From NCBI GenBank assembly GCA_002753225.1, contig PDZS01000003.1:141938-205937 (forward strand): a stretch of DNA of 64,000 nt, read 5' to 3'. The first letter of the stretch is position 1. Each line of letters starts with the position of its first letter. The notes beneath the pieces are model-generated. The model saw nothing but the letters and a program-made list of their open reading frames with translations. It did no database searches and had not been told where the DNA came from. The translations under genes were made by a program, and so were the position numbers. Shown here in pieces: positions 35,845 to 48,113 of this stretch. This stretch comes from Deltaproteobacteria bacterium YD0425bin51 (lineage in GTDB: Bacteria; Desulfobacterota; Desulfobacteria; Desulfobacterales; YD0425bin51).

Positions 35845-36938
35845 ATATTTGGAAGATAAAGATAAACTGTAGTTCCTTCTTCTGGTTTTGATTCAATATG
35901 AATATATCCATCATGTTTTGAAATGATTGAATATACAACTGCGAGCCCAAGACCCATCCCTTTTTTGTTTCCCCTTTGTTTAGTTGAAAAATAAGGGTCA
36001 AAAACTTTTGGAATATCTGATTCTATAATACCTATTCCATGGTCATTTATAATCACTTTTATATAATTACCATCCTTAATAGATTGGATAGGTTCTTGAT
36101 GATTTGTAAAAACATTTATTTTTTTTATGGAGATTAGTATTTTACCTCCCTTGGGCATAGCTTCTTTACTGTTTTCAAACAAATTATCAAATACTTGTCT
36201 GATCTGTCTAATATCAAATTCAAAAATTAAAGGCTCCTCTAATTTATTAATTTCATATTTTACATTAGATCCATCAAGAAGAGCTACTGCAGATTGCTCT
36301 ATTACCTTTAATATTGAATATTTTTTTTTGTTTGGATTTCCTCCCTGTGACAGAGATATGAACTTACTTATTAAGTCCCGTGCCTGAAATAAAGTTTCTA
36401 TTGCGATTTTTAATGATTCATCTGATAAAGAATGCGGATCTAATTCTTCTTGAACCATTTCCATGTGCCCTAGCATAATCATGAGTAAATTGTTAAAATC
36501 ATGAGCTAGTCCACCAGCAAGTGTTGCTATTGTTTCAAATTTTTTAGCTTTAAGCAGCTCTTCTTCAATTTGAGTTTTATATATTGCCATTTCTATTGTT
36601 GCCTTTAATTCTGCTTCTTGAAATGGCTTGATAAGATATCCTGATGCTTGAGTTTGTCTAGCTCTTGCAAAAATTTCATCATCTGAAAGAGCTGTCAAAT
36701 AAATGATTGGTGTTTTAAATTTAGTTCTGATTTGATTAGCAGCCTCAACACCATCTATTTCTCCACTTAAAGTTATATCCATAAGTATCAAATCAGGTCT
36801 GTCTTCTGCCTTTTTTACAGCCAGTTCTCCAGAATTAACTATAGAAGTGATTTCATATCCCATATATTGAAGACTTATTTCAAGCATTTTTGAAATAAGC
36901 ACATCATCTTCAACTATCATTATTTTTTTTTTGGGCAT
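35841..36938 (-). CDS. Receiver-histidine kinase protein (REC-HisKA-HATPase)
   Basis: 365 residues, cytoplasmic. A receiver domain covers 1-125 (KIMIVEDDVLISKML, phospho-Asp in LILMDITLSGEIDG, Lys in GYLIKPFQ). A kinase with the His in GGLAHDFNNLL (about residue 148) and an ATPase domain with a MGLGLAVVYSI box follow. The fused REC at the N-terminus suggests it is itself the target of another kinase, e.g. the 2108-residue kinase encoded upstream. 2-nt gap to the acyl-CoA ligase gene and ATGA overlap with the radical SAM gene. Confidence 0.9.
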   Translation of the reverse strand: MPKKKIMIVEDDVLISKMLEISLQYMGYEITSIVNSGELAVKKAEDRPDLILMDITLSGEIDGVEAANQIRTKFKTPIIYLTALSDDEIFARARQTQASGYLIKPFQEAELKATIEMAIYKTQIEEELLKAKKFETIATLAGGLAHDFNNLLMIMLGHMEMVQEELDPHSLSDESLKIAIETLFQARDLISKFISLSQGGNPNKKKYSILKVIEQSAVALLDGSNVKYEINKLEEPLIFEFDIRQIRQVFDNLFENSKEAMPKGGKILISIKKINVFTNHQEPIQSIKDGNYIKVIINDHGIGIIESDIPKVFDPYFSTKQRGNKKGMGLGLAVVYSIISKHDGYIHIESKPEEGTTVYLYLPNI

Positions 36939-36940
36939 TA

Positions 36941-38764
36941 TTATTGTCTTTCTTTCCTTCGTCTATCTTTATAAACATCATCAATAATATCTTTATATGC
37001 CTCAACAGTGTAATTTCTTTTTATTTTTAAAGTTGGCATAATTCCAGCATCATAATCATAAAGTTTTTCTGTTAATATGGCAAATCTTTTTATTCTTTCT
37101 GGTCTAGCCAATTTTTCATTTATTTTTTCAACCTCTTTTTGAATTAAAATATTAATTTTTGAATTTTTCTTTAACTCATCAAACTTTAAAAAACTAATAT
37201 CCTTTTCCTTGCAATAATTTACAATACTTGGTTGATTTATGATTATTATGCAGCTAATAAAATGGCGTCCGTCGCCTATAAGAATAGCATCATCAATATA
37301 AGGACTTTCTTTCAATTTATCTTCAATATATATAGCTGGAGAGCTTTTACCACCAGAAGTAATAACTATATCTTTTTTTCTGCCAGTTATTTTTAGATAT
37401 CCACTATCATCAATTTCTCCCAAATCTCCTGAATATAGCCAATTATCTATTATTGTTTTATTTGTAGCTTCATTATTTTTGAAATAGCCTTTAAATACGC
37501 CTTTAGATTTGATAAGTATTTCGTTATCTTTTGCAAGTCTTATTTCCGTTTCTTTGAGAGGTTTTCCAACAGTTCCAATTTTTTCTTCTCCTGACATAGA
37601 GACAGAAGTTACTCCTGTACATTCTGTTTTCACATATGCTTCAATAACCTTTATCCCAATTGCTCTAAAAAACATAATGATTTTAGGGGATATTGGCGCT
37701 CCTCCTGAATATGCTATTTTTAATCTTTCAAATCCCATCCTTTCTTTTAATTTTCTAAAAACAATAAAATAGAAAATTTTATAATATAGATCTAAAAAAA
37801 AAGGTGCAGTTTTTAAATCGATTAGTTCTAAAGCTCTTTTTTTACCAATTTCAAAAGCATGATCAAAAATTTTCCTTTTTAACCAGCTAGCATTCTCCAT
37901 CCTCATTAAAACTCCACCGCAATATTTTTCCCAAATTCTAGGAGAACCATATCCAATGGTTGGGGAAACTTCCATCATATTTTCCATAAAAGCACTTGCC
38001 TTTTCAGCAAAGTTCACAGTATAGCCTTTATAAATATGTGAATAAACTGTGATTATTCTCTCAAAAATATGGGCAAGGGGCATAAAAGAAAGCGTTTCAT
38101 CTTTTAGATCAATACGATTTTCATCGCATAAGCTTTGCACCGCCCACATTATATTTCCATGAGTAATCATACTGGCGTTTGGTAAACCGGTTGAAGTATT
38201 TAGATATATTAAAACTGATAAGTCATCAGTTTTAATATTTTTTGTCCTATATTCAAGTTGATGGGGGCTCGTCTTTAAATATTCCTTACCAATATTTAAT
38301 AGATCATCATAAGTAATAACTATTGGATTTGAAAAGTGTCTAAGCCCTTTTGTATCCCAGACTATTACTTTTTTTAAAAGCGGAGTTTTGTCTTTAAAAG
38401 AAAGCCAGTTATCTAAATATTTTATGTCTTCTAGGAATAGAAATTTTGATTCTGAATGGTTTAAAATGTATTCAATTTGATAAGATGAGCTGGTTGGATA
38501 AATTCCAACGGATACTCCTCCTGCGTATTGAACACCCATATCGCACATAACCCATTTGGAACAATTTTTTCCAATGATAGAGACTTTGTCTTGTTCGTTC
38601 ATTCCTATTGAAATTAATGCTGCAGCAATGAACCTTACTCCCTCATAATATTCATTCCATGATATATCTTTCCATACCCCATATTTTTTTTCCCTAAAAG
38701 CTTGTCTTGTCCCGTATTTTGAGACAGTATCTTTAAAAATATGAGGAATAGTATTTTTATCCAC
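36941..38764 (-). CDS. Long-chain acyl-CoA synthetase-like AMP-binding protein with degenerate P-loop
   Basis: 607-residue ANL-family protein resembling long-chain or bubblegum-type fatty-acid CoA ligases. The later core motifs are good: EAYVKTECTGVTSVS (A5), YSGDLGEIDDSGYLKITGRK (A7/A8) and the C-terminal catalytic lysine in GIMPTLKIKRNYT. But the A3 phosphate loop, normally YTSGTTGxPKG, reads YLNTSTGLPNAS and lacks the conserved Gly and Lys. Adenylation could therefore be impaired or altered. The gene sits between the chemoreceptor (14 nt) and REC-kinase (2 nt) genes. Expected location is cytoplasmic or membrane-associated. Confidence 0.87.
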   Translation of the reverse strand: MDKNTIPHIFKDTVSKYGTRQAFREKKYGVWKDISWNEYYEGVRFIAAALISIGMNEQDKVSIIGKNCSKWVMCDMGVQYAGGVSVGIYPTSSSYQIEYILNHSESKFLFLEDIKYLDNWLSFKDKTPLLKKVIVWDTKGLRHFSNPIVITYDDLLNIGKEYLKTSPHQLEYRTKNIKTDDLSVLIYLNTSTGLPNASMITHGNIMWAVQSLCDENRIDLKDETLSFMPLAHIFERIITVYSHIYKGYTVNFAEKASAFMENMMEVSPTIGYGSPRIWEKYCGGVLMRMENASWLKRKIFDHAFEIGKKRALELIDLKTAPFFLDLYYKIFYFIVFRKLKERMGFERLKIAYSGGAPISPKIIMFFRAIGIKVIEAYVKTECTGVTSVSMSGEEKIGTVGKPLKETEIRLAKDNEILIKSKGVFKGYFKNNEATNKTIIDNWLYSGDLGEIDDSGYLKITGRKKDIVITSGGKSSPAIYIEDKLKESPYIDDAILIGDGRHFISCIIIINQPSIVNYCKEKDISFLKFDELKKNSKINILIQKEVEKINEKLARPERIKRFAILTEKLYDYDAGIMPTLKIKRNYTVEAYKDIIDDVYKDRRRKERQ

Positions 38765-38778
38765 GTTAAAGAGGCCTC

Positions 38779-41004
38779 CTAAACTTTGAATTTGTAAACC
38801 ATATTTTTTAGAGTTTCAGATAATACAGATAGAGTCTCAGCATTATTTTGAAGCATAGAACTGCTATCTGCTAACTCTCCTGCAGTATGATTCACATTTG
38901 ATATATCTTCTGCTATTTTATTGGATGTTTCAGAATTGTGAGAAACTGTTTCATCAACTTTAGAAATTCCCTCTGATACCCTATTTACATTGTTTGCAAT
39001 TTCTTTTGCAGCAATTGACTGCTGTTCAACTGCGGCTGCAATAGAGCTGACTATTTCATGGACATCATTTATTGTGGTTGAAATTTTTTCAATCTCAGAA
39101 ACAGTATTTGCAGTAGAAGTCTGTATTCCCAAAATTTTTTGCTTGATCTCAAGAGTAGCTTTTGAAGTCTGACGTGAAAGTTCTTTAATCTCGTTTGCAA
39201 CAACAGCAAATCCTTTTCCTGCCTCTCCTGCTCTTGCAGATTCAATTGTTGCATTTAAAGCAAGCAAATTAGTCTGCTCAGAAATATCCGTTATTGTTTC
39301 TGTGAATTTATTAACTTCCTGGGCTGCCATTCCAAGTTCATAAATTCTCTCTGAAGCTTTTTTAGCTTGTGTTACAGCACCGCTTGTTATATGACTTGCT
39401 TTTTCAGCATTTCTTGCTATTTCCTTGATTGTAGAAGTCATCTCTTCTGCAGAAGCAGCAATTATAGAAGTATTTTGAGAAGCTTCACTAATAATATTTG
39501 CAGCTTCACCCATATCTTTATCCATATCTTTTGCTGCATCAGCTACAAAATTCGATTTAGAAAACATTTTATCTGCACTTCCAGATAACTTTTCTGAAAG
39601 ATTCTTTAATTCTACAGAAGAATTAGATAATGTATTTGAATTGTTTGCAATATCCTTTATCATTTTTTGCAAATAACTGATAAAATTATTAAAATGCGAA
39701 GCGAGTGTCTGAACTTCTGAACTTCCTGAAACATCAAGGCGCTCTGTCAAATCCCCTTTTCCTTCAGAAATATTTTTACTCATAACTTGAATTTCTTTGG
39801 CTTGCATTTCAATTGCGGCAAATGTCCTCGAAGAACGCAGAGATATCATAACACCTTGAGAAAATAGGAATATAATAAATCCAAGAGAAGCCAAATCTCT
39901 TGTTTGGATTAAACCTGTATGTCTCAGGATATCATTTAATATTGTTAAAAAAAATAATAAGAAACCAATTAAAAAAATTATTGCTCCTTCCTGTTTATGA
40001 TTTAAAGCTAAAAACAAAACATAAATTAGATAAGAGCATCCAATCAAAGTCATTAGCTGTATTAATTCCAATGTATATGAATAGATTGTTGCAGGTAAGA
40101 GTATAACAATAATAGATAAGAATAATGCCCCTATATTGAAAATTTTTAAAAACGACTTTGAGATTTCTTTAGAGAAAATCAAAGAAATAAATTGAAAAAA
40201 TACAGGGAGCCCTAAATAATAAGAGAGATATTCAAGTTTATGAACTATTTCCCAGGATATTTCTGGAAATAACTGATAAATATATCTTTCTCCAAAAGCA
40301 ATTGTTCTTATGGCGATAAGGAAGCAAAATAGGCTAAAATAGAGCAGAGATCTATCTTTAACCCTCAGAACAAACAATACCAGATGATATAGACCTATCA
40401 TTAAAATACACCCGAACAAAAACAACTCAAAAGAAACCTTTTTTTCTCTTATGTTCCTTATGTCTTCTTCAAGTCCCAAAAATATAGCCTGCCAAGGTCC
40501 ACCGCTTTTTTCCTGAAAATTAGATATATGAATAATAATTTCAGTTTCTACACCTTGAGATATGAAATCTAATACTTGTGAACGATTGCATGGAGATGTC
40601 TTTTCTTTATCTTCTCCAACTAATCCAATATTTCCAATTAGTTTGCCATTTATATATACAAATGAAGCGTTTCTTATGTCTGGAATCTCTAATGCCATAC
40701 GTATATTAGGTTTTGTATTAATAACTTTAAGCCTATAAGTTGCATATCCAATTCCAGAAATTTTTTCATCTCCTATCTCATAACCATTCCATTCAGAAGG
40801 TACTTTGATAAATTTGGGGTCTTTTGGCGCAATCTCAAATTTTTTCCAATAAAACTCCCATTCTCCAGAAAGAGCTATTGGACCATCTTTTTTTAAATCC
40901 CAGTCCTTTAAATCTATAACACCATTTTTTGCAGATAGAGCGTATAAATTAGTATATAATAGTATCAGTAATGTAGTTGATATAAAAAAACTCTTTAATC
41001 TCAT
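38779..41004 (-). CDS. 7TMR-DISM chemoreceptor (methyl-accepting chemotaxis protein)
   Basis: 741 residues combining a 7TMR-DISM sensor with a chemotaxis output. Signal peptide about 1-22; periplasmic jelly-roll DISMED2-like domain about 25-185 ([26 protein letters not shown]); seven transmembrane helices about 190-395; HAMP about 410-455 ([20 protein letters not shown]). The long MCP signalling hairpin follows, with the tip sequence [20 protein letters not shown] near residue 591. DISMED2 folds are carbohydrate-binding-like, so the ligand may be a small organic compound or a glycan. It overlaps the giant kinase gene by 4 nt. Confidence 0.92.
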   Translation of the reverse strand: MRLKSFFISTTLLILLYTNLYALSAKNGVIDLKDWDLKKDGPIALSGEWEFYWKKFEIAPKDPKFIKVPSEWNGYEIGDEKISGIGYATYRLKVINTKPNIRMALEIPDIRNASFVYINGKLIGNIGLVGEDKEKTSPCNRSQVLDFISQGVETEIIIHISNFQEKSGGPWQAIFLGLEEDIRNIREKKVSFELFLFGCILMIGLYHLVLFVLRVKDRSLLYFSLFCFLIAIRTIAFGERYIYQLFPEISWEIVHKLEYLSYYLGLPVFFQFISLIFSKEISKSFLKIFNIGALFLSIIVILLPATIYSYTLELIQLMTLIGCSYLIYVLFLALNHKQEGAIIFLIGFLLFFLTILNDILRHTGLIQTRDLASLGFIIFLFSQGVMISLRSSRTFAAIEMQAKEIQVMSKNISEGKGDLTERLDVSGSSEVQTLASHFNNFISYLQKMIKDIANNSNTLSNSSVELKNLSEKLSGSADKMFSKSNFVADAAKDMDKDMGEAANIISEASQNTSIIAASAEEMTSTIKEIARNAEKASHITSGAVTQAKKASERIYELGMAAQEVNKFTETITDISEQTNLLALNATIESARAGEAGKGFAVVANEIKELSRQTSKATLEIKQKILGIQTSTANTVSEIEKISTTINDVHEIVSSIAAAVEQQSIAAKEIANNVNRVSEGISKVDETVSHNSETSNKIAEDISNVNHTAGELADSSSMLQNNAETLSVLSETLKNMVYKFKV

Positions 41005-44000
41005 GATGTGAATCTTCCTATTACTTCAAACATTTGCTTTGGTTGTATGGGTTTTACAATATAATCATCCATTCCAGCAGCCAAACATTCTTCTTTATCT
41101 CCTTTCATAGCACGGGCAGTCATTGCAATGATAGGAATTTTATGGTTTAATACATTGGATTTAGGATCACGAATAACTTTTGTTGCTTCAAAGCCGTCCA
41201 TCTCTGGCATTTGAACATCCATTAAAACTATATCATAATTTTTAGATTCAAGTGCTTTAATTGCTTCCTTTCCATTTGCTGCAACATCAGCTTTTAGTCC
41301 ATTTTTTTCTAAATAACGCAAAGCAAGTTTTTGATTTACAACATTATCTTCAGCTAAAAGTATCCGCATATTAGTTTTTAAAACTACTTCAGACTGAACA
41401 ATAGGTTTCTTTACTTCAGGCTGAGCTAAAAATGCTTTTGCACCTGCAACCTGTGAAAGTGTTTCTATAAGTTGTTTGAGTTTAATAGGTCTTTTGAGTA
41501 TTTTAATTTGACCTGATTCTTTAAATCTGTTTATATCCTGGCCCTTCATACTGCGAGGAACAAGCATAATTATTGGTTTATCCTTAAACTTATCTATAGT
41601 ATAAGTAATATTTTTGTAATCTATAATTACTGTGTCAAAAGGCTCACCTATTTTAAGATCAAGTAGATTTAAATAATTTAATAAATTTTGATTTACTAAT
41701 AGATCTTCTACTTTTACACAAATCTTCTTATTTTTAAGTTCTTCTGAAAGAGATAGATCTTTTTGTTCAGCTTGTTTTTCAAATAATACTGTAAACCAAA
41801 ATGTTGAGCCTTTCCCTTCTTCACTTTCAATTCCAACTTCACCTCCCATAAGTTCTGAAAGGCGTTTCGAGATTGCAAGTCCCAATCCTGTACCTCCATA
41901 TTTACGGGTTGTTGAAGCATCTACCTGTGAGAAAGACTTAAACAAACGGTTCTGTCTGTCTTTAGGTATTCCAATCCCTGTATCTTTTACATTAAACCGA
42001 AGTTTTACATTTGTTTTTGTTTCATCTTCAATGGTTACATAAATTGATACTCCCCCCTTTTCCGTAAACTTTATGCCATTGCCTGAAAGATTTAAAAGTA
42101 TCTGGCGGAGCCGTCCCGGATCTCCTTTCAGATTTGTTGGGACATTCTTTTCTATAAATGAAACAAACTCAATTTTCTTTTCATCGCATTTTATAGCCAT
42201 CATATCTGTTACATCTTCAATTGTATTTCTTATATTAAAATCTATTTTTTCAAATTCTAATTTCCCTGCTTCAATCTTTGAGAAATCAAGAATATCATTT
42301 ATGATGGTTAAAAGAGATTCAGAGCTGTATTGAATGGTTTCAGCATATTCTCGCTGTTCTATGCTAAGCTCTGTATCGAGTAAAAGATTGCTCATGCCAA
42401 TTATGCCATTCATTGGAGTTCTGATTTCATGGCTCATATTAGCCAAAAATTCGCTTTTTGATTTGCTGGCTGCTTCTGCTGTGTCCTTTGCTATTTGAAG
42501 CTCAAAAGCACGTTTTTTTTCTGTAATATCTTCAACAACTCCCTCTAAACAAACAATATGGTTATTTTCATCTCTTACGTCATGAGCTGTAATTGAAATA
42601 TCAATGATTTTACCATCTTTGCTTTTAATCTTAGTTTCAAAGTCATTTACAAAACCATGTTTTTTAATTAAGTCAAAAAATAATAATATTTTATCTTGCT
42701 CAAGAGCAAATCTTGCAATATTATTTACATTTTTAAGTAGTTCTTCTGGGCTGTTAAAGCCAAAAATTCTTGCATATGCTTTGTTTGCAGTAATTACTCT
42801 GCCATCAACAGCCACCTGAAATATCCCTTCTGTTGCATTTTCAAATATACCGCGATATTTTTTTTCTGATATCTGTATTTGCGAATATAGTTTTGCATTT
42901 TCAATTGAAATAGCAGCTTGGGCTGCAATAAATCCTATTATTTCCGCATGATTTTGGGTAAAAGCGCCTTCAGCTTTATTATTTTCTAAATAGAGAACTC
43001 CAGTTATTGTCCCCTGATACATAACAGGTATACAAAGGACTGACCTTATTTTATGCTTTTCAATATATTCATCCTGCATAAAAATACTTTTACGGGAAGC
43101 ATCAGCTATAATCAGCTTTTCTCCCGTTCTTATAACGTAACTTATAATGTTTTTTGGCAGATTTGAATATGAAGTTAGTGGTATAGAAGCAATTTCAGCA
43201 TCATCTTTATCTAAAGAAAGATGAGCTTCTATAAAAAACTGGTCTTGATCTTTTAAAATCAAAAATCCTTTTTCTGCTCCAGCGTTTTCTATAACAACAT
43301 ATATCAATTTTTTAAGTAAATCTTTAAATACCATTTCACCAGATAAAGCTTGAGCAGCCTTAACAAATGTACCGATATCTAGAAACCCTGTTCCGCTACC
43401 ACCAGAAGATGTATGGGTTACAGAAATTGATCTTGTTGTAGTTAAGGTCATTTCCTTTGAATATTTTATTAAAACTTTTGAGTACTTCTTTTCGATCAGC
43501 TTTACTTTTTCATTTGCTCCCCATAATCTATATTGATTTAATGCTTTTGTTACATATAGATGCCCGATATCACTTTTTCCCATAGAAATCCAGTATTTTG
43601 CCAGTAAGTCATTTGTCAAAGCTTCCTCTTGTTGAAATTCGCTTTCCTGGGATAGCTTGATCGCCTCCTCATAACATTCCTCTGCTTTTTCTCTTTTTCC
43701 CAAAACTCTAAAACGTTCTGCTTCAACTATATAATATTTGTTAAGATAATTCATTGAACCATGTTTTGTCCATTTTTTCATCTTTTTCTGATTCTTTGCA
43801 ACTCTCATTAAAGCTTGTTTTTTCCCTATTTCTGTTAAATTATCATATAAAGCAAGGCGAATTAATGATTCATAAAAATGAAACATTGGAACATAAACTG
43901 TTGCTTTAATATGATGAAGATAACTTCTGGCACTTTCAATAGGTTTAATTGCTTCAGAATAATCCTCAAGAATATAACAAAGGATCCCTTTAAAAAGATA

Positions 44001-47000
44001 CATACGGAATAGAGAGTAATAATCCTCTGCTTCAAGATAAAAGGATAATGCATCTTCCTCGTTGTAACTTTCGCCAATTAGTTTTTTCGGATTTTCAGCT
44101 TTTCCCATCAAATTCATAGCAAGTTGGTCAAATATTAAGACTGTATATAAGCTTCTTTTTGTTTTTAATTGTTTAAGAACATCTATATATGGAGTTAACT
44201 CTTGATTAAACCAAGAGAGTTCTCTACCCATAAAAAATAAATATGATGCATAAACACCAATAGCATGGCCAACGTATTCTATATCTCCAATTTGCAGACC
44301 AAGGTGGTAAGCCTCCATAAGAGAAGATAGCGTTTCTTTAAAATGTTCTTTCCAGTGTCTAATAGTGAAATTAAAAACAACTATAATCTTATTTTTCATT
44401 ATGTTATAATTAAAACGATTTATAAGTTCTAATGAAGCTTTAGCAAACTTATATCCTGTATTGATATCACCTCTGTCACATGAAACTATTGCACAACCTA
44501 TATAAGCGTATGGAGTTACTACAGAACTGCCATATTTTATAGACTGATAAGTTATTTCTGCCACCATTAGTTCAAAAAGTTTAAAATTAAAAAAGTATGC
44601 AGATGTTGCAATAGCTGCAAAAAGACGATTTATTGCAAGTTTAGCTGGATTTGTCATTACTGATGAAAGGATTAAATTAGAAATATTACCAGTTATTGCC
44701 GGCATTATTTTTTTTGTAGCTATAAATATATCAAATTTATTGGGATATTCATTGAAATGCATATCAAATAATTTTAAAACCTCAAGGCCTAGTTTGACAA
44801 CCTCTATAGATTTTACCTGTGATATAAGTGATCGCATTTTAATCTCATATGCTCTTAATTTATCTTTAATTTCTTCTGCATTATCAAATATATTTTTGAT
44901 TAAAAGTTCCATTTTTTCAAAATCTCCGCAAAGATAAGCAGATTCTGCAGTTTCTATGCAGAGTTCAAGGGCTAAACTATACTGTGTTTTAAATGGTTCT
45001 TTTTCTAAAATTTCCATCCCCATCTTAAAATAATTATATGCAGGTTCAAAAGCAGCAGAGCGTTTAGCTTTTTTCCCAGCCAGTAGATTTAAATAGCTAA
45101 GACCGTTTCTATCTCCTTTTAAAACTATTAAATCTTTTGAAATATTCAAGTGGTTTACAATATCAAATATTTTCTCTTCAATTAGATCTTCTGAATTACT
45201 CTCTTTAATTTCGCAATTCTTTAATATGAACTTTCCAACTTTTAAATGAGTTCTCTTTTTTTCTTCTTCTGTCATCATTGAATATGCAGCCTGCTGCACA
45301 CGATCATGAAGGAAGCCATATCTAACTACTAAATCTGTGTCTGACTCAGAAACATATTTGTAAGCATCATCTAAAGGAAGGATTAACCCTTCATTCATGG
45401 GTTCCCATAAAATATCTGATATTTCTTTATGTCGCTTTTCCAGGACAATTGAGAGAAGATTTAAATCAAATTTATTCCCTATACATGAAGCAAGTTTAAG
45501 TATTTCCTGACCTTTGGTTGATAATTTTTGTATTTTACCTACCATTAGATCAACTACATTGTCTGTAAATTTTTGCTCTTTTATTCTTTTATAATCCCAC
45601 TCCCATTTTCCTTTGGATTCATTGAATTCTATAAGTTTTTCTTCGTAAAGGGCATGTAAAAACTGATTTAAAAAGAAAGGATTCCCCTGAGTTTTTTGAT
45701 AGCATGTTTCTGTAAGCAATTCAGATAAATTGGGGTCACATTTTAATGTGTCGCATAGCAACTCTTTGATATCATTATTCTTAATATTTTTAAGGAATAT
45801 GGTATTAACAATTGCACCTGATTTTAGTAGCTCTGAAATTAGAGACATAAGAGGATGTGCTGCATCAACCTCATTATCTCTATATGCTCCAATCATAAAT
45901 ATATATAATCGTTCAGGACTAGTCATAAGAAGATCTATCATTTTAAGGGATGGCAAATCTGCCCATTGCAAATCATCAAAAAATATGATCAGTGGATGCT
46001 CTTCTTGAGCAAATGCTTTTACAAAACGCTGAAAGATAAGATTAAATCGGTTTTGAGCCTCAGCAGGAGCAAGTTTCATAACATCTTGCTGTTTTCCAAT
46101 AATAAGCTCTAATTCTGGAATAACATCAGTAATAACCTTTCCACTATCTCCTAATTGCTCTAAAAGCTTATTTTTCCATAAAGAAATACGCTCTTCTTTT
46201 TCAGTTAAAATTTGTTGAATTAAGCCTGTAAAAGCTTGTATTAAAGAGGCATAAGGCAAATCACGTCTTAATTGATCAAATTTACCAGAAATAAAATAAC
46301 CTTTTTTCCTAACTAAAGGTTTTAATACTTCTTGAATAATAGCTGTTTTGCCAATTCCAGAATATCCAGCAACTAAAAGCATTTCTTTGGCGCCTATGCA
46401 CATTCTTTCAAAAGCTTCAAATAATATTTTAATCTCATCTTCTCGTCCATATAACTTCTGTGGAATCTGAAATCTTCTTGAAATATCCTTTTCACCTATT
46501 TTAAATGAAGAATTCAAGCAGGTTGAAAGATCATGTCGTAATCCAAATGCGCTCTGATAACGGTCTTCAGGTGTTTTTGACAAAAGCTTCATTACAATAT
46601 CAGATAAAGATTGAGGAATATTTATATCAATATCTTTTAAATAAATAGGTGCTTTAGCAATGTGAGAATGAATAAGCTCCATGGGATCGTCAGAGGTAAA
46701 TGGTAATCTTCCTGAAAGAAGCTCATAGAAAGTAACCCCTAGGGAATAAAAGTCAGTTCTATAATCAATTGCTCTATTCATTCTTCCTGTTTGTTCTGGA
46801 GAAATATGGGTGAGGGTTCCTTGCAGAACATTTGGACTGGCAATTTCAAGTTTTTCCCTAGAAAGTTGTGAAGAAATTCCAAAATCTATTATTTTTACAA
46901 GATTTTTTTTTTTATTTAATACAATATTAGAGCAATTAATATCTTTATGCATTACATTTTTTTGATGCACATCACCCAATATTTCACAAACTCGTATGGC

Positions 47001-47327
47001 TAAGGGGATAAATTCAGAAACTGGCATTTTCCTCCCTGAAAAAAGCCTCGAAAGAGATTCCCCGCCAAAATCCTCTACTATCATAACCATGCTTGTGTTA
47101 TATTTCTCTATTGAAAAAACCTTTATAACACCTTCGCTATTAATGTTTTGAATAATGACATACTCTGTTTTAAATCGCCTGACCTCTTCAGGGGTAGGAT
47201 ATTCTTTCCGTAAATATTTGATTATTACTGGGGTATTCGTTGCAATTTTAACCCCCCTATAAATAGTAGAGTTCACGCTCTCATAAATTTGCTCTGAAAT
47301 ATTATATCCAGGAATTTTGATATCCAT
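41001..47327 (-). CDS. Giant sensor: Ser/Thr kinase-AAA ATPase-GAF-PAS-histidine kinase-REC
   Basis: 2108 residues. Protein kinase 1-270 (Lys37 in VIIKYL, HKD at 127-129, DFG at 148-150, [15 protein letters not shown] activation segment). AAA/STAND-like ATPase from about 285 (Walker A GYSGIGKT 321-328, Walker [13 protein letters not shown]). Helical repeat region about 740-1300, GAF about 1312-1475, PAS about 1486-1610. HisKA has its His in [13 protein letters not shown] near 1633; HATPase ([10 protein letters not shown] near 1812); receiver about 1989-2105 with the Asp in [11 protein letters not shown]. No transmembrane segment is evident, so it is probably cytoplasmic. It lies 21 nt downstream of livF and overlaps the chemoreceptor gene by 4 nt. 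Confidence 0.92.
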   Translation of the reverse strand: MDIKIPGYNISEQIYESVNSTIYRGVKIATNTPVIIKYLRKEYPTPEEVRRFKTEYVIIQNINSEGVIKVFSIEKYNTSMVMIVEDFGGESLSRLFSGRKMPVSEFIPLAIRVCEILGDVHQKNVMHKDINCSNIVLNKKKNLVKIIDFGISSQLSREKLEIASPNVLQGTLTHISPEQTGRMNRAIDYRTDFYSLGVTFYELLSGRLPFTSDDPMELIHSHIAKAPIYLKDIDINIPQSLSDIVMKLLSKTPEDRYQSAFGLRHDLSTCLNSSFKIGEKDISRRFQIPQKLYGREDEIKILFEAFERMCIGAKEMLLVAGYSGIGKTAIIQEVLKPLVRKKGYFISGKFDQLRRDLPYASLIQAFTGLIQQILTEKEERISLWKNKLLEQLGDSGKVITDVIPELELIIGKQQDVMKLAPAEAQNRFNLIFQRFVKAFAQEEHPLIIFFDDLQWADLPSLKMIDLLMTSPERLYIFMIGAYRDNEVDAAHPLMSLISELLKSGAIVNTIFLKNIKNNDIKELLCDTLKCDPNLSELLTETCYQKTQGNPFFLNQFLHALYEEKLIEFNESKGKWEWDYKRIKEQKFTDNVVDLMVGKIQKLSTKGQEILKLASCIGNKFDLNLLSIVLEKRHKEISDILWEPMNEGLILPLDDAYKYVSESDTDLVVRYGFLHDRVQQAAYSMMTEEEKKRTHLKVGKFILKNCEIKESNSEDLIEEKIFDIVNHLNISKDLIVLKGDRNGLSYLNLLAGKKAKRSAAFEPAYNYFKMGMEILEKEPFKTQYSLALELCIETAESAYLCGDFEKMELLIKNIFDNAEEIKDKLRAYEIKMRSLISQVKSIEVVKLGLEVLKLFDMHFNEYPNKFDIFIATKKIMPAITGNISNLILSSVMTNPAKLAINRLFAAIATSAYFFNFKLFELMVAEITYQSIKYGSSVVTPYAYIGCAIVSCDRGDINTGYKFAKASLELINRFNYNIMKNKIIVVFNFTIRHWKEHFKETLSSLMEAYHLGLQIGDIEYVGHAIGVYASYLFFMGRELSWFNQELTPYIDVLKQLKTKRSLYTVLIFDQLAMNLMGKAENPKKLIGESYNEEDALSFYLEAEDYYSLFRMYLFKGILCYILEDYSEAIKPIESARSYLHHIKATVYVPMFHFYESLIRLALYDNLTEIGKKQALMRVAKNQKKMKKWTKHGSMNYLNKYYIVEAERFRVLGKREKAEECYEEAIKLSQESEFQQEEALTNDLLAKYWISMGKSDIGHLYVTKALNQYRLWGANEKVKLIEKKYSKVLIKYSKEMTLTTTRSISVTHTSSGGSGTGFLDIGTFVKAAQALSGEMVFKDLLKKLIYVVIENAGAEKGFLILKDQDQFFIEAHLSLDKDDAEIASIPLTSYSNLPKNIISYVIRTGEKLIIADASRKSIFMQDEYIEKHKIRSVLCIPVMYQGTITGVLYLENNKAEGAFTQNHAEIIGFIAAQAAISIENAKLYSQIQISEKKYRGIFENATEGIFQVAVDGRVITANKAYARIFGFNSPEELLKNVNNIARFALEQDKILLFFDLIKKHGFVNDFETKIKSKDGKIIDISITAHDVRDENNHIVCLEGVVEDITEKKRAFELQIAKDTAEAASKSKSEFLANMSHEIRTPMNGIIGMSNLLLDTELSIEQREYAETIQYSSESLLTIINDILDFSKIEAGKLEFEKIDFNIRNTIEDVTDMMAIKCDEKKIEFVSFIEKNVPTNLKGDPGRLRQILLNLSGNGIKFTEKGGVSIYVTIEDETKTNVKLRFNVKDTGIGIPKDRQNRLFKSFSQVDASTTRKYGGTGLGLAISKRLSELMGGEVGIESEEGKGSTFWFTVLFEKQAEQKDLSLSEELKNKKICVKVEDLLVNQNLLNYLNLLDLKIGEPFDTVIIDYKNITYTIDKFKDKPIIMLVPRSMKGQDINRFKESGQIKILKRPIKLKQLIETLSQVAGAKAFLAQPEVKKPIVQSEVVLKTNMRILLAEDNVVNQKLALRYLEKNGLKADVAANGKEAIKALESKNYDIVLMDVQMPEMDGFEATKVIRDPKSNVLNHKIPIIAMTARAMKGDKEECLAAGMDDYIVKPIQPKQMFEVIGRFTS

Positions 47328-47348
47328 AAATTATGCTACACCTAAATT

Positions 47349-48113
47349 CTATTTCTTTTTAATATTTTGGTATCTATTGCGGGAAGAGCCAGAATAAATA
47401 CCTAAATACAATTCTCTTACTTCTTTTTTTTCCAAAAGTTCTACAGAAGGACCTTTTATTCCAACACGTCCATTCTCTAGTATATAAGCATAATCTGAAA
47501 TAGTTAAAGCCATTTTTGCATTTTGCTCCATCAGTACAATTGTCACCCCTTCTTTATTTATTGCTTTGATAATATTAAAAATTTCTTTAACTAAAAGAGG
47601 AGAAAGCCCAAGAGATGGTTCATCCAGTAAAAGAAGTTTAGGACGGCTAATTAATGCTCTACCTATTGCAAGCATCTGTTGCTGACCACCGGACAACGTG
47701 CCTGCCCATTGATTTTCTTTTTCTTTTAAAATGGGGAAATAGTTATATATCCAAGGGAAATCTTTTTTTACCCCTTTTTTATCTTTTCTAGTATATGCTC
47801 CCATAAGAAGATTTTCTTTAACTGTAAGCTCACTAAAGACCTCTCTTCCTTCAGGAACATAAGAGATTCCAAGTCTAACTATTTGTTCAGTAGGTATCCC
47901 TGCAATTTTTCCTCCTAAAAAGTTAATATCTCCTTTTGATGGTTGTCTGCTTATTAGTCCCATTATTGTTTTTAGAATAGTAGATTTGCCAGCTCCATTA
48001 TTCCCTAGAATAGCAGTAATACTTCCCTGTTCAATTGAAATGGAAATACTTCTTAAAGCAATAATTAAATCATAAAAAGTAACAACATCTTTTAATTCTA
48101 TAATAGCGCTCAT
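47349..48113 (-). CDS. livF: Branched-chain amino acid-type ABC transporter ATPase LivF
   Basis: 254-residue ABC ATPase: Walker A GNNGAGKST, signature LSGGQQQMLAIGRAL, Walker B LLLLDEPSLGLSP and the H-loop region VLMEQNAKMAL. Sequence type and position beside livG identify it as LivF, one of the two ATPases of HAAT-family importers. The ATG overlaps the livG stop by 4 nt; 21 nt separate its stop from the giant kinase gene. The imported compound may be Leu/Ile/Val, an aromatic acid, urea or an amide; the neighbouring acyl-CoA genes favour an organic acid. Confidence 0.93.
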   Translation of the reverse strand: MSAIIELKDVVTFYDLIIALRSISISIEQGSITAILGNNGAGKSTILKTIMGLISRQPSKGDINFLGGKIAGIPTEQIVRLGISYVPEGREVFSELTVKENLLMGAYTRKDKKGVKKDFPWIYNYFPILKEKENQWAGTLSGGQQQMLAIGRALISRPKLLLLDEPSLGLSPLLVKEIFNIIKAINKEGVTIVLMEQNAKMALTISDYAYILENGRVGIKGPSVELLEKKEVRELYLGIYSGSSRNRYQNIKKK

